Counted from the stretch's first letter, positions 53,880 to 62,876 are shown. The stretch is DNA of 64,000 nt from Alteribacter natronophilus (GCF_006007885.1 NZ_VCRO01000001.1:1116001-1180000), one strand, 5' to 3'. Numbers and translations are program-made. The notes: generated from the letters alone by a model not told the origin.

Positions 53880-55505
53880 TTAGTCTTCCTCTCCAATGAC
53901 CGTTTCGGCGATGTTCACCGCGTGGTCACCGATCCGCTCAAGGTTGCTGATCATATCGACAAAGATGATGCCTGCCGCACCGCTGCACTTGCCTTCGTTG
54001 AGACGGATAATGTGCTTTTTCCGGAGCTGGCGTTCCATTTTATCGATTTTTTCCTCTTTAAGCACTACTGAACGGGCTGCCATCAGGTCGTCGTTTTCAA
54101 GCGATTCAACAGCCTGCTGAAGCGTTTCGTTCGTAAGCTCAAGCATTTCCTTAAGATCCTGCATGGCAAGCTCGGAAATTTTGACTTTGTTTGTAATCTG
54201 GTACTCCGTAAGCTCCACAATGTTCTCCATATGATCCCCGACCCGTTCAAGGTCACGGACGGTGTTCATAAGTGTGGAATGAACTCTTGACTCGTCATCC
54301 GAGAGTGAGTTCGTAGACACCTGGACGAGATAATCGGTAATCTTACGGTCCAGATTGTTGATCGCATCTTCAAACTGATAGGTCAGTTCTGCGTGACGTG
54401 TCTTTTTCGTGTCAACAAAGGCACCTGCTTCACTGAGCCCCTGCTGGGCAAGCTCTGCCATGCGGAGCGTTTCTTTTTTGGCCTGGCCAAGAGCGATGGA
54501 CGATGACTGTCCGACAATGGCCGGATCCAGGTGCTGGGCCTTAAACTCAATTTCTGTTTCTTTACCCGGAATAACCTTAAGAATGATCCACGCAATCACT
54601 CCGATGAACGGAAGCTGAAGCAGCACGTTTGCACCGTTAAAGATCCCGTGGGCAAAGGCGATTTCCATTGCAGGATTCAGGTTGAACCTTTCACCCATGC
54701 TGGCGATAAACGCAGTATAAGGCCTGATTATGGTTAATATGATAATTGTTCCTACCAAGTTAAATATGACGTGGGCTGCTGCCGCTCTTTTTGCCGCAAG
54801 TGAAGCACCGAGCGCGGCGAGAACTGCGGTAATCGTCGTTCCGATGTTATCCCCGAAAAGAACCGGCAGTGCTGCTGACAGGTCCATTGCGCCCTGCGTA
54901 TAAAGCTGCTGCAGGAGACCGATTGAGGCCGTGGAACTCTGGACACTCACCGTAAAGATGATCCCGATCAGTACACCGAGAATCGGCGTCTCACTCATGC
55001 TGATCGTAAGCTCACGGAAAATCTCCAGATCACGAAGCGGACGCAGGCCGTCACCCATGAGGCTCAGACCGTAAAAGAGAGCCCCGAATCCGAAAAATAC
55101 CTGGCCGAAGTTGTTTGCTTTTTTATTTTTAATAAAGAAGATGAGAAACGTTCCGAGTGCGAGTACCGGAAGTGCGTATTCTGAAATGTTAAGTCCGATA
55201 ATAAATGCCGTAGCCGTGGTTCCGATGTTGGCACCCATAATAACACCGATCGCCTGGCGGAACGTGAGAAATCCGGCGTTTACAAGCCCGATTGTAAGTA
55301 CTGTTGCACCGGTACTCGTCTGAAGGAGCACGGTAACAACGATCCCTGTAAGTACACCCATAATTGGATTGCTTGTGAACTTCTCCAGGATGTCGCGGAG
55401 CTTGTCCCCCGCCACTTTCTGGAGTCCGTCACCTAAAAACTTGATTCCAAAAAGGAAGATGGCGAGTCCGCCGATAAACATAAACACGATTTCCTGCGTT
55501 GACAA
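53880..55505 (-). CDS. Na/Pi cotransporter family protein with C-terminal PhoU domain
   Basis: 541 aa. Two inverted repeats of Na/Pi-cotransporter type with QTSTGAT near 65 and QSSTASI near 190, about eight helices, then two PhoU-like helical repeats (residues 340-540; RDLERVGDHMENI and SNLERIGDHAVNI). Expected to couple phosphate movement to Na+. The TTG at 55505 has AAGGGG at a 9-nt gap; an ATG nine bases upstream directly abuts that site. Confidence 0.92.
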   Translation of the reverse strand: MSTQEIVFMFIGGLAIFLFGIKFLGDGLQKVAGDKLRDILEKFTSNPIMGVLTGIVVTVLLQTSTGATVLTIGLVNAGFLTFRQAIGVIMGANIGTTATAFIIGLNISEYALPVLALGTFLIFFIKNKKANNFGQVFFGFGALFYGLSLMGDGLRPLRDLEIFRELTISMSETPILGVLIGIIFTVSVQSSTASIGLLQQLYTQGAMDLSAALPVLFGDNIGTTITAVLAALGASLAAKRAAAAHVIFNLVGTIIILTIIRPYTAFIASMGERFNLNPAMEIAFAHGIFNGANVLLQLPFIGVIAWIILKVIPGKETEIEFKAQHLDPAIVGQSSSIALGQAKKETLRMAELAQQGLSEAGAFVDTKKTRHAELTYQFEDAINNLDRKITDYLVQVSTNSLSDDESRVHSTLMNTVRDLERVGDHMENIVELTEYQITNKVKISELAMQDLKEMLELTNETLQQAVESLENDDLMAARSVVLKEEKIDKMERQLRKKHIIRLNEGKCSGAAGIIFVDMISNLERIGDHAVNIAETVIGEED

Positions 55506-55768
55506 ATGTCTCATCCCCTTGTCGTCTACTATTTCATGAAGTTAAAATGATTTCTTTTCCCAACGCTCTCCACTGTACTCCCGGAGTATTAATGTTCTAT
55601 TAATGAATTGTAAAGATTTTATTAAGATTAATAACAGGCGGTAAAATAAGGGCACAGCCCCCTGCACTGACGCCAGACAGTTATTTATGTAAGGAATGAT
55701 TGTACTCACCTGGGAGATCGATTAAAATGGAAGAGAATACATATCTATAGACCAAAAGGAGTATGCAG

Positions 55769-56572
55769 ATGAATATTTTCAAGCAGTTTATGGTCAGCCT
55801 TTATTCTCCATCAACGATCGCAAAGTTCCGCCAGCAGAAAATCGGCCGGGCGATCGGATACATTTTTCTTCTCATGCTGATTGCCATTACACCGATTGCG
55901 GTCTCTTTCAGTATGACGGTGCATTCACTTGTAACCGGCCTCGATGAACAGCTGAGTGATGAGCTTCCTTATTTCGAGATACAGGATGGAACCCTGTCAT
56001 CTCCCGACCTGGATGAGGAATACATAGAGGAGCAGGATGGCCAGACCATCATCATTGATCCTACCGGTGACCTTTCGGTAGACGATGTTCTTCAGTACGG
56101 TGACGCTCTAGCCCTTCTACAGGAAGATGCAGTGCTCGTTACCGGGGGCGATCCCGAGACAGTTAATTACGCAGACTTCGGACTGAACCTGACAAAAGAT
56201 GAAGCCCAGGACCTTGTCGAAGCCGTATCCGGGATGATATGGCTTATTATTAGCCTCATCGTTGTCCTTATGTACCTGTTCTACACAGCAAGTAAATTTA
56301 TCGGAGTCACCTTCCTTGCGCTGCTTGGACTCATTTTCCGTAAAACAGCCGGCCTGCCGAACCTGACATACAAACACCTGTGGGTGCTGTCAGCCTTTAC
56401 AGTGACACTGCCGACAATGATTACCGCATTCCTTAACGCACTTCCGATGGTCATTCCGTTCCAGTTTGCCATCTACTGGACAATTGCCATCGTCCTTCTG
56501 TTCCAGGTGCTTAAAAACATTCCGAAACCGAAGAAGGAAGAACCTTCCTATGGAGATACAACCGAACAGTAG
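55769..56572 (+). CDS. yqgB: DUF1189 family membrane protein YqgB
   Basis: 267 aa. MNIFKQFMVSLYSPSTIAKF is the DUF1189 start; TM at 25-50, an extracytoplasmic acidic domain (55-150), then three or four helices. Family contains maltodextrin-transport-associated proteins in other species, but the role is unproven. ATG 55769 lies 7 nt after AAGGAG; the ATG at 55763 is too close. Confidence 0.88.
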   Translation: MNIFKQFMVSLYSPSTIAKFRQQKIGRAIGYIFLLMLIAITPIAVSFSMTVHSLVTGLDEQLSDELPYFEIQDGTLSSPDLDEEYIEEQDGQTIIIDPTGDLSVDDVLQYGDALALLQEDAVLVTGGDPETVNYADFGLNLTKDEAQDLVEAVSGMIWLIISLIVVLMYLFYTASKFIGVTFLALLGLIFRKTAGLPNLTYKHLWVLSAFTVTLPTMITAFLNALPMVIPFQFAIYWTIAIVLLFQVLKNIPKPKKEEPSYGDTTEQ

Positions 56573-56578
56573 AGTGTA

Positions 56579-56611
56579 AAAACCGGAGCTGGCTGTGGCT
56601 CCGGTTTTTTT
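56579..56611 (+). terminator. Terminator of yqgB
   Basis: AACCGGAGC TGGCTGT GGCTCCGGTT and T6. Confidence 0.92.
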
Positions 56612-56659
56612 CTTTCCTGCATGGAAAAGAACTATTTTACACAAATTCGTACAAAAAAT

Positions 56660-56678
56660 TGTGACAAAATGTGTCACA
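56660..56678. promoter_or_regulatory. Perfect palindrome upstream of sinR
   Basis: TGTGACA AAATG TGTCACA, 130-148 nt upstream of the sinR ATG. Resembles a Crp/Fnr-type operator but with a 9-nt gap between TGTGA and TCACA. Regulator unknown. Confidence 0.6.
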
Positions 56679-56708
56679 GGTAAAAAGTTGTGCTATATTT
56701 ATTTTAGA

Positions 56709-56746
56709 GCGAACAGCAGTGAACACTTTCACCGACATAGCGAACA
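56709..56746 (+). promoter_or_regulatory. Three phased GAACA repeats in the sinR leader
   Basis: GCGAACA at 56709, GTGAACA at 56719 and GCGAACA at 56740 are spaced 10 and 21 bp, i.e. on one helix face, a layout expected of a cooperative repressor. Similar to, but not the same as, the B. subtilis SinR site (GTTCTYT or its inverse). Confidence 0.5.
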
Positions 56747-56807
56747 CTAAGCGTACGAAAATATATAGAAATGAAACGCTCCAATTTTTTAAAAGGGGTT
56801 TTGTCCA

Positions 56808-57146
56808 ATGATCGGAGAACGCGTAAAAAAATACCGGAAAGAAAAAGGCATTTCACTTACCGAGCTCGCCCAGCGCGCCGGTGTAGCCAAATCCTATTTA
56901 AGCTCCATCGAGCGGGACATTCAGTCAAACCCGTCGATCCAGTTTCTCGAAAAGGTCTCCTCCGTTCTCGATATATCTGTGGACCACCTCCTGAAGGATA
57001 ACCCAAACGAAGGCAGTACCAGTGAGGCTGATGCCGCCATGGACGACGAGTGGCGCAAACTAGTACACGAAGCGATGGAATCCGGGGTTTCAAAAGAAGA
57101 GTTCCGTGATTTCCTGGAGTTTAATAAGTGGAAGATGAAAAAATAA
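56808..57146 (+). CDS. sinR: Biofilm master repressor SinR
   Basis: 112 aa. N-terminal Xre HTH (residues 6-61; ISLTELAQRAGVAKSYLSSI, then NPSIQFLEKVSSVLD) nearly as in B. subtilis SinR; C-terminal SinI-binding/tetramerisation helices (DDEWRKLVHEAMESGVSKEE, FRDFLEFNKWK). Represses matrix operons; SinI binding disassembles it. ATG with AAAGGGG upstream. Located between yqgB and nfeD rather than next to yqhG. Confidence 0.93.
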   Translation: MIGERVKKYRKEKGISLTELAQRAGVAKSYLSSIERDIQSNPSIQFLEKVSSVLDISVDHLLKDNPNEGSTSEADAAMDDEWRKLVHEAMESGVSKEEFRDFLEFNKWKMKK

Positions 57147-57209
57147 ACATACATTCAATCCTTGGACTTCATATTTCTTTGGGGTCCTTTTATTTAATTT
57201 ATTTGTTCC

Positions 57210-57240
57210 AAAAAAAAACACTTCTGCTACAACAGAAGTG
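57210..57240 (-). terminator. Terminator of sinI
   Basis: Minus strand CACTTCTG TTGTAG CAGAAGTG followed by nine or ten T; on the plus strand it may also block sinR readthrough. Confidence 0.92.
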
Positions 57241-57249
57241 CGCCTCTAA

Positions 57250-57390
57250 TTAAGGGCAGTACTCGCTATGTAAACTTTTCTTTAAGAAATCCCTTACTTC
57301 TTCAGCACTTAAACCCAGTTCCTTTGCCTGTCTTATCAACTGTTCCCATTCTTCGTCCCACTTTTCCGTCCGCTCAGCTCCAGCGTTCAA
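57250..57390 (-). CDS. sinI: SinI-type antirepressor of SinR
   Basis: 46 aa, below common ORF cut-offs. TTG at 57390 with AGGAGGGG at 6 nt. Residues 11-40 (WDEEWEQLIRQAKELGLSAE, EVRDFLKKS) match the SinI helical hook and mirror the SinR C-terminus (DEWRKLVHEAMESGVSKEEF, RDFL), as expected for heterodimer exchange. Convergent with sinR; B. subtilis has sinI directly upstream and co-oriented. Preceded by a c-di-GMP riboswitch. Confidence 0.88.
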   Translation of the reverse strand: MNAGAERTEKWDEEWEQLIRQAKELGLSAEEVRDFLKKSLHSEYCP

Positions 57391-57396
57391 GCCAAT

Positions 57397-57413
57397 CCCC
57401 TCCTCAAGTTATT
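57397..57413 (-). promoter_or_regulatory. sinI ribosome binding site / riboswitch expression platform
   Basis: GGAGGGG (57403-57397) lies 10 nt after the aptamer. An upstream strand ATCCTCCC at the aptamer 5' edge can pair with this region, while ligand-bound P1 (CCCTCTAG with CTAGTGGG) would use the same bases. This predicts translational activation by c-di-GMP; no terminator hairpin is seen between aptamer and start. Confidence 0.5.
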
Positions 57414-57509
57414 CCCCACTAGACAACCCGGCGGCCTTAGCAGCATCTGCCTTAGACCCGTAGCTTTGCGTCCCGCCCTTTCGGATGGTTTGCCTTTAAC
57501 TAGAGGGAG
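57414..57509 (-). ncRNA. Cyclic-di-GMP-I (GEMM) riboswitch, leader of sinI
   Basis: Minus strand shows the diagnostic conserved run: GGCAAACC, GNRA hairpin CCGAAAGG, GGGACGCAAAGC, receptor-like GGTCTAAGGCAG ... CTGCTAAGG, then CCGGGTTGTCTAG; the outer P1 stem is CCCTCTAG with CTAGTGGG (one mismatch). The only downstream gene is sinI, 24 nt on. Confidence 0.93.
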
Positions 57510-57797
57510 GATCTTACACCAAACAAATCTTTCACACCCATTCATCCCCCATTACAAAGATTCTGTAATAATGTTTTAGCGATACTTGTAAAATAGATAC
57601 ACCTTACAGAACGTTTCGATATACCCCGATTATATACAAAAGTAATAGTAAAATTATGCAGAAAATTGTCACAATTATCAAAATAGGCCTAAAGAACCAT
57701 TCGAACATACTCACTTAATTGGTAAAAGCTCGTTAACAAGTGGAAAAGAGACAGCCCTATGGCCGTCTCCCTGAGTATTTCTTATTTTTCCTCAAAA
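57510..57797 (-). other. Upstream region of the sinI riboswitch transcript and nfeD terminator
   Basis: AT-rich, no gene seen. A weak promoter-like TTTACA, 16 nt, TATTAC occurs at about 57571-57598 on the minus strand. The nfeD terminator (minus strand GAGACGGCCATAGGGCTGTC then TC and TTTT) is at 57745-57770. Confidence 0.45.
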
Positions 57798-58427
57798 TCA
57801 GCTCTCCTGGACAACAACGATCCGGGTACCGTCCACGCTGATGACTTTGATTTTCTCGTCAGCTTTGATCCACTGGTTGTCGGAAGTTGCACTATAGAGT
57901 TTTCCTTCGACTTCAATCGTACCGGTTGGACGGAAAGGCGTCTTCGTTACGCCGGTTTTTCCGACAAGGTCCTTATAGGATTCGTTCATGGAATTGTAGC
58001 CTTCCTCATCTCCGAGCTTGTCTTTAAGTGTCATCTTATCCCACAAATTGCGGGATGGAAACACTTTAGTGAACAGAAACGATGTCGGTACAGCGAGTAT
58101 AAGGGCAAAGGCCACCAGTGTTCCGTACACGATTCCCGGTGTCGGCAGAGACAGACCTAAAATCATGAGCAGGACACCAACGACAGCGATCGTGCCATCG
58201 GTCGTCACTTTGCCATCAAAGATAATCAGCGTCAAACCGATCACGTACAGCAGTACGACCCACATACCGAGATCAGGTGACAGGTGGTAGGAGAAATAAA
58301 GGCTCATGATCGCAATTCCGAGAATTCCGAAAAGCCCTTTTGCCCGGACCATAATTTCACCGAACACAAAAAGCGTTCCAAGGAACACAACCAGAAAACC
58401 TATCGTTGCAGATTCGAGTATATCCAT
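57798..58427 (-). CDS. NfeD family membrane protein
   Basis: 209 aa. Four helices in residues 8-120, then an OB-fold domain (DLVGKTGVTKTPFRPTGTIE, VEGKLYSATSDNQWIKADEK). NfeD proteins pair with flotillins or stomatins; none is adjacent here, though in B. subtilis such genes (yqeZ, yqfA) lie nearby on the chromosome. The N-terminal protease domain of long NfeD is absent. GGAGGG before the ATG. Confidence 0.93.
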   Translation of the reverse strand: MDILESATIGFLVVFLGTLFVFGEIMVRAKGLFGILGIAIMSLYFSYHLSPDLGMWVVLLYVIGLTLIIFDGKVTTDGTIAVVGVLLMILGLSLPTPGIVYGTLVAFALILAVPTSFLFTKVFPSRNLWDKMTLKDKLGDEEGYNSMNESYKDLVGKTGVTKTPFRPTGTIEVEGKLYSATSDNQWIKADEKIKVISVDGTRIVVVQES

Positions 58428-58599
58428 CGGTTTTTCCTCCCTGCAGTTGAAATATTCATTACTTCCATCATAACAGATTACTGAGTACAGTTTATATACG
58501 GTGCACTGCCGCGAAAGGTTTCACACATATAATTAAAATACAAAAGTAACTCCCAATTTATTCTTTGAGGTTAAATGATCTTAGTAAGAACGCACAGTG

Positions 58600-58772
58600 T
58601 AGTTCCACTGCAGGAATTTTTTGGTTATATGCGGAGCGAAACGCTGGCAGCGAGACTCCTGCGGCAGTGGGGGGCAAGATGAGACCCCGCAGTGCGCCGG
58701 CACGAGGAGGCTCATCGCCACCGCCGCGGAAAGCGAGCGGACAGCGTGCAGCGGAGCTTCTGCTCAAAATAA
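58600..58772 (-). repeat. Dispersed repeat copy R14, variant arms, inverted
   Basis: GCGAGACTCCTGCGGCAGTG ... GATGAGACCCCGCAGTGCGC ... CGAGGAGGCTCATCGCCACC ... GCCGCGGAAAGCGAGCGGAC. This arm type is shared with R3. No internal module. Confidence 0.85.
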
Positions 58773-58779
58773 ATCAATC

Positions 58780-58804
58780 AAAAAAGCCCCGCGTCAGCGG
58801 AGCC
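58780..58804 (-). terminator. Terminator of the DUF1002 gene
   Basis: Minus strand GGCTCCGC TGAC GCGGGGCT and T6. R14 lies just beyond it. Confidence 0.88.
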
Positions 58805-58825
58805 ATTTTTCCTTCTAAAACTATA

Positions 58826-59734
58826 CTACTGCCTGAACGCCATCACCATATTCGTAGCCCAGCTGCGGATCGCATCGATGAGTGAATTGAAGAAATTCAG
58901 GATCGAGTCAATCAGACCCTGCCCTTCTTCACTGGCAAGAAACTCGCTCAGGTTATCACGGATCTTTCCAATCTGGTCCTGAACCTGGTTCCAGTCGATA
59001 TCAAGGTTCTGCATCCGCTGGAACAGGGAAACGAGACCGTTCATTTCCTCTTCCGTGAGCTCAATACCGAGTTCATGGGCAACCCGGTCAATAAGGTCCC
59101 GGAGGTCCTCCTCCGTTTCCACGTTTCCTTCAGCAATTTCCTCCTTGATCCGTGTCATCAGTTCGGCCGCTTTATCCACGCCGACATTTTCCCCGAGCTC
59201 CGCAGTTTTAACCATCTCTTCGTTGGCTACCTGCTTCTGCTCTTCTGGAATCACTTCATCGGTGGATAGTTCGTACGCTTTGATCAGACCCGTAAGCGCC
59301 GCAGTTCCGCTTACGTTAAACGGGGCTGTAACGTAAATATCCGCATCCTCCACCCCTGCTGTCACGAGGGCATTCGCGTACATCGCTTCTGTTACCCAGT
59401 CGATCCGGTTCGTTTCCACGTTTACCCCTTCGCCTTCTTCAAGGAGGGTGATTTTTGTGGATGAAAGGGCGTTGCTTCCGATCCGGCTCGCTGAGATGTA
59501 TTCACCTAAGTAATGGTGCTCTTCTTCGTTCGTTACTTCCACCATCAGCACGTCATCTTCATTGACATCCATTTCGTCAAGCAGCTGTGCGCGCTGGTCA
59601 CTGTTCAGGTCTTCCCCGAGTGTGACGATCACATCCCCCGGTGCGGCATCGGCAAACCCGGTTCCGGCAAAAGCAAACCAGCCTGCGAACATCACCATCA
59701 TGCTTTTAACAACAAATGATTTCATCTTTCCCAT
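58826..59734 (-). CDS. Secreted DUF1002 protein (YpuA-like)
   Basis: 302 aa. Signal peptide (basic start, hydrophobic 8-24, AFAGTGFADAA cleavage region). PGDVIVTLGEDLNSDQRAQL and DIYVTAPFNVSGTAALTGLI identify DUF1002; long acidic helical C-terminus. Function unknown. AAGGAG precedes two possible ATGs (59734 and 59725). Confidence 0.9.
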   Translation of the reverse strand: MGKMKSFVVKSMMVMFAGWFAFAGTGFADAAPGDVIVTLGEDLNSDQRAQLLDEMDVNEDDVLMVEVTNEEEHHYLGEYISASRIGSNALSSTKITLLEEGEGVNVETNRIDWVTEAMYANALVTAGVEDADIYVTAPFNVSGTAALTGLIKAYELSTDEVIPEEQKQVANEEMVKTAELGENVGVDKAAELMTRIKEEIAEGNVETEEDLRDLIDRVAHELGIELTEEEMNGLVSLFQRMQNLDIDWNQVQDQIGKIRDNLSEFLASEEGQGLIDSILNFFNSLIDAIRSWATNMVMAFRQ

Positions 59735-59824
59735 TTCTCCTTCCGGGCCAAAAGAACGGCCTCTCTCTATGTGTTTAGTTTACTATATATAATTTGGTTT
59801 TTTACAGCCTGCGATTTTAAGTTG

Positions 59825-59872
59825 CTTTAAAGAATTTTGCTGCAGGCCGACGCTTTCCATTCACAGCGCCTT
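59825..59872 (+). repeat. Dispersed-repeat fragment R15
   Basis: Only TTGCTGCAGGCCGACGCTTT and a few following bases of the family core remain. Confidence 0.5.
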
Positions 59873-59898
59873 TCACTTCTTGTTGTTTAAAAAACCTT

Positions 59899-61104
59899 CT
59901 ACGCTTCCTCTGTAACAGGATCTGTTCCGGTTATCGTGAAACGGAGCCAGACCGCAGCCCCCGCCACCAGAACGAGCGAGCGTGCATACATTCCCCACTC
60001 ATCAAACATCCAGGCGCTGTAGACAACCGGTCCAAACGCCACACCAAGGAAGCGGACTGTATGATAAAAAGAGACCACCATCCCCCTTTCACTAGATGAG
60101 ACGGCAAATGTAACGAGCAGGTTACAGCAGGGAAGCAGAAAGCCGATTCCCGCAGCCAGCGTAATCATGTAAATGAGAGTCAGGTAAAACGTATGCCAGA
60201 CGAGGGCTGCTGAAAGTGGGGCGAGAATGAGGAGGAACCCCAGGGTCAGAAAAGTCCGGATCCTCCCTGCGTCGCTTCCGGTCTTCTTCCCTGCGTAATA
60301 GGAAGCAATCGTAAAAACAGTGAGAGGAATCGCGATGATCACTCCTTTCACCGCCCCTCCGAACCCGTAAACCCGCTCTATCTCGTAGCTCAGGTAAACG
60401 AGTAGTCCGAACAGCACAAAAAGTGCCGTCCCTCCTGCCACCATAACGGGGATGAGCCACCTTCCCTCACGCCTGACTGCCTCCCCGACTGTACGGAGAT
60501 AAACAGGGATGCTCATCTGGGGTTTCTGCAGAACACTGCCGGGTATGTAACGTCCGATTCCAAGAAGAGCAAGAAGGGCGAGAACCAAGTAAATCCAGAA
60601 GGTGCCTGTCCACAGTATGAGCGCCGCTGCTGCCCCGAGAAGGGGACTGAGCGCTTTCCCAAGCCCGTTAAACACCTCCATTGCCCCCAGTGCCGTACTC
60701 CTTTTTTGGCCGGTAAACTGATCACCGATAAACGCCATGGCAAGAGAGGCGGTCCCTCCTGCCCCGATTCCCTGTATAAACCGCCCCGCCAGCAGCCACG
60801 CATAAGCAGCCGGGCCGTAAAAAAGGACTGCAATAGCGCATACGGCACTTCCGAAGGCGATGATGGCAAGCGACCAGAGGACGGTCTTTTTCCTGCCTAC
60901 TCTGTCCGAAATAATTCCCATGAACGGAATCGCCAGTGCAGCCGGCACCGAAAAAACTGTCAGAATCAGCCCGGACTGCACTGTTGTGATATTTAAGTCC
61001 ACTTCCATCGTCGGCAGGAGGGGAATAAACATGGAGTTGCCGATCACCATGAGAAAAGGAAGCAGCCCCAGCATAAATACGATGATTTTTTCACGTCTGT
61101 TCAT
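59899..61104 (-). CDS. MFS drug/metabolite exporter, DHA1 family
   Basis: 401 aa, 12 helices. Motif A GIISDRVGRKKTVLW, motif near TM5 GAMEVFNGLGKALSPLLG (motif C-like of antiporters). Resembles TetA/BltA-type exporters; substrate unknown. AGGAGA upstream of the ATG. Not part of the B. subtilis order here. Confidence 0.92.
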   Translation of the reverse strand: MNRREKIIVFMLGLLPFLMVIGNSMFIPLLPTMEVDLNITTVQSGLILTVFSVPAALAIPFMGIISDRVGRKKTVLWSLAIIAFGSAVCAIAVLFYGPAAYAWLLAGRFIQGIGAGGTASLAMAFIGDQFTGQKRSTALGAMEVFNGLGKALSPLLGAAAALILWTGTFWIYLVLALLALLGIGRYIPGSVLQKPQMSIPVYLRTVGEAVRREGRWLIPVMVAGGTALFVLFGLLVYLSYEIERVYGFGGAVKGVIIAIPLTVFTIASYYAGKKTGSDAGRIRTFLTLGFLLILAPLSAALVWHTFYLTLIYMITLAAGIGFLLPCCNLLVTFAVSSSERGMVVSFYHTVRFLGVAFGPVVYSAWMFDEWGMYARSLVLVAGAAVWLRFTITGTDPVTEEA

Positions 61105-61266
61105 GGGATGGTCTCCTTTCTCCTGTTAGTCGTTTTTTTCTTTCATCAGCACTATGTATTTGTTCAGGTAAGATCACACCCTCCCCTCTCCGGAAACGTC
61201 CGGTTCTAGATCGGGGTGGACAAGCATAGCCTGGATATATATTCCGAATTTCAGGAGGTGGATGGC

Positions 61267-61647
61267 ATGAAGCAGTTTTTCCTATTCAGCCTGGTGGTGG
61301 TCCTGGCTTTCAGTGTTTATTATGATCTCACAGAGGGGACATTACCCGACCAAAGCGCCCCGCCTGCTGCCGAACAGCAGGACGAGCCTGCAGGTGAGGC
61401 CGTTCCAGCTCCTCAGGAACCTGAAGAACCACCTTATCAGGAAGTGATCGTCCAGTCCGGTCACACCGTTTATACCATCGTCCAGGCCCTTCACCAGGGT
61501 CAGGTTATAGAAGCGAATTTCGAGAGAATCGTCACTGATTTTGAACGGTTGAACCCTGAAACCGATGCCCACGCGATTCAGACCGGACAGACGTACCGGT
61601 TTCCTCTTTACCCGGATGCATCCAACGCATCGGGACAGGCCCCCTGA
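61267..61647 (+). CDS. yqfZ: YqfZ-like membrane-anchored LysM protein
   Basis: 126 aa. One TM (3-20), DLTEGTLP, an Ala/Pro/Glu linker (35-60), then a LysM-like domain (VQSGHTVYTIVQALHQGQ ... FERLNPETDAHAIQTGQTYR). ATG 61267 follows AGGAGG; upstream Met codons are spacer. Sits before ispG as in B. subtilis. Confidence 0.88.
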   Translation: MKQFFLFSLVVVLAFSVYYDLTEGTLPDQSAPPAAEQQDEPAGEAVPAPQEPEEPPYQEVIVQSGHTVYTIVQALHQGQVIEANFERIVTDFERLNPETDAHAIQTGQTYRFPLYPDASNASGQAP

Positions 61648-61748
61648 TTCGAATTGAAGTCCTTGCCAGTATCCTGAAGCGTTGATACAATGTGTGAGGA
61701 CACTATTTTTCGAATTCTATCCATAATCATAAAAGGGGCGATGATTCA

Positions 61749-62876
61749 GTGACCCAGATTACCCATCGCAAGAATACGCGCCCGGTACAGGTTGGACCAC
61801 TTACCATCGGCGGAAACGACGAAGTCATTATCCAGAGTATGACCATGTCCAAAACCCACGATGTTGAAGCAACCGTAGCGGAAATCAAACGGCTCGAGGA
61901 AGCAGGATGCCAGGTTGTCCGCGTCGCCTGTCCGGATATGCGTGCTGCAGAAGCGATCCCGGAAATTAAAAAGCAGATCAGCATTCCACTCGTTGTGGAC
62001 ATTCATTTTGACTACAAGCTGGCGCTCAAGGCCATCGAAGGCGGTGCCGACAAGATCCGGATCAACCCGGGTAACATCGGACGCCGTGAAAAGGTGGAAG
62101 CTGTCGTCAACGCAGCCAAGGAAAAGAAGATCCCGATCCGGATCGGTGTCAACGCCGGCTCACTCGAGAAACGGATCCTCGAAAAGTACGGCTATCCGAC
62201 GGCTGACGGTATGGTGGAAAGTGCCCTTCACCATATTAAAATCCTTGAGGACCTGGACTTCCACGACATTATTGTCAGCATGAAGGCATCCGACGTGAAC
62301 CTTGCAGTGGAAGCCTACGAAAAAGCGGCTCAGGCGTTCGACTACCCTCTTCATCTTGGTATTACCGAATCGGGTACACTTTTTGCCGGAACGGTTAAAA
62401 GTTCCGCCGGCCTCGGGGTAATCCTGAACAAAGGGATCGGAAATACCATGCGAATCAGCCTCAGTGCCGACCCTGTTGAAGAGGTAAAAGTAGCCAAGGA
62501 ACTCCTTAAGACTTTCGGTCTTGCAGCAAATGCAGCTACACTTATTTCATGCCCGACATGTGGACGGATTGAGATTGATCTCATCAGTATCGCCAATGAG
62601 GTAGAGGAATACATTCAGCAGATTCATGCACCGATCAAAGTAAGTGTTCTCGGCTGCGCCGTTAACGGGCCGGGAGAGGCAAAAGAAGCAGACATCGGCA
62701 TTGCCGGTGCGCGCGGAGAAGGCCTTCTCTTCCGTCACGGTGAAATTATCCGGAAAGTACCGGAGGAAATCATGGTCGACGAGCTGAAAAAGGAAATCGA
62801 CAAGCTGGCAGAGGCACACTACGAGGAACAGCGCAAAAAAGAAGCAGAAGCAGCAGCGGAAAAGGCGAAACTTTAA
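61749..62876 (+). CDS. ispG: 4-hydroxy-3-methylbut-2-en-1-yl diphosphate synthase (flavodoxin)
   Basis: 375 aa. MEP-pathway Fe4S4 enzyme converting MEcPP to HMBPP. TIM barrel then cluster domain with Cys in SCPTCGR and in [15 protein letters not shown] 61749, with AAAGGGG upstream. A Lys/Glu/Ala-rich C-terminal tail ([15 protein letters not shown]) is slightly longer than usual. Confidence 0.97.
   Translation: MTQITHRKNTRPVQVGPLTIGGNDEVIIQSMTMSKTHDVEATVAEIKRLEEAGCQVVRVACPDMRAAEAIPEIKKQISIPLVVDIHFDYKLALKAIEGGADKIRINPGNIGRREKVEAVVNAAKEKKIPIRIGVNAGSLEKRILEKYGYPTADGMVESALHHIKILEDLDFHDIIVSMKASDVNLAVEAYEKAAQAFDYPLHLGITESGTLFAGTVKSSAGLGVILNKGIGNTMRISLSADPVEEVKVAKELLKTFGLAANAATLISCPTCGRIEIDLISIANEVEEYIQQIHAPIKVSVLGCAVNGPGEAKEADIGIAGARGEGLLFRHGEIIRKVPEEIMVDELKKEIDKLAEAHYEEQRKKEAEAAAEKAKL

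Noticed and set aside
56660-56678. Fnr site upstream of sinR
   Set aside because: The half-sites are 9 nt apart instead of the required 6, so only reported as an unassigned palindrome.
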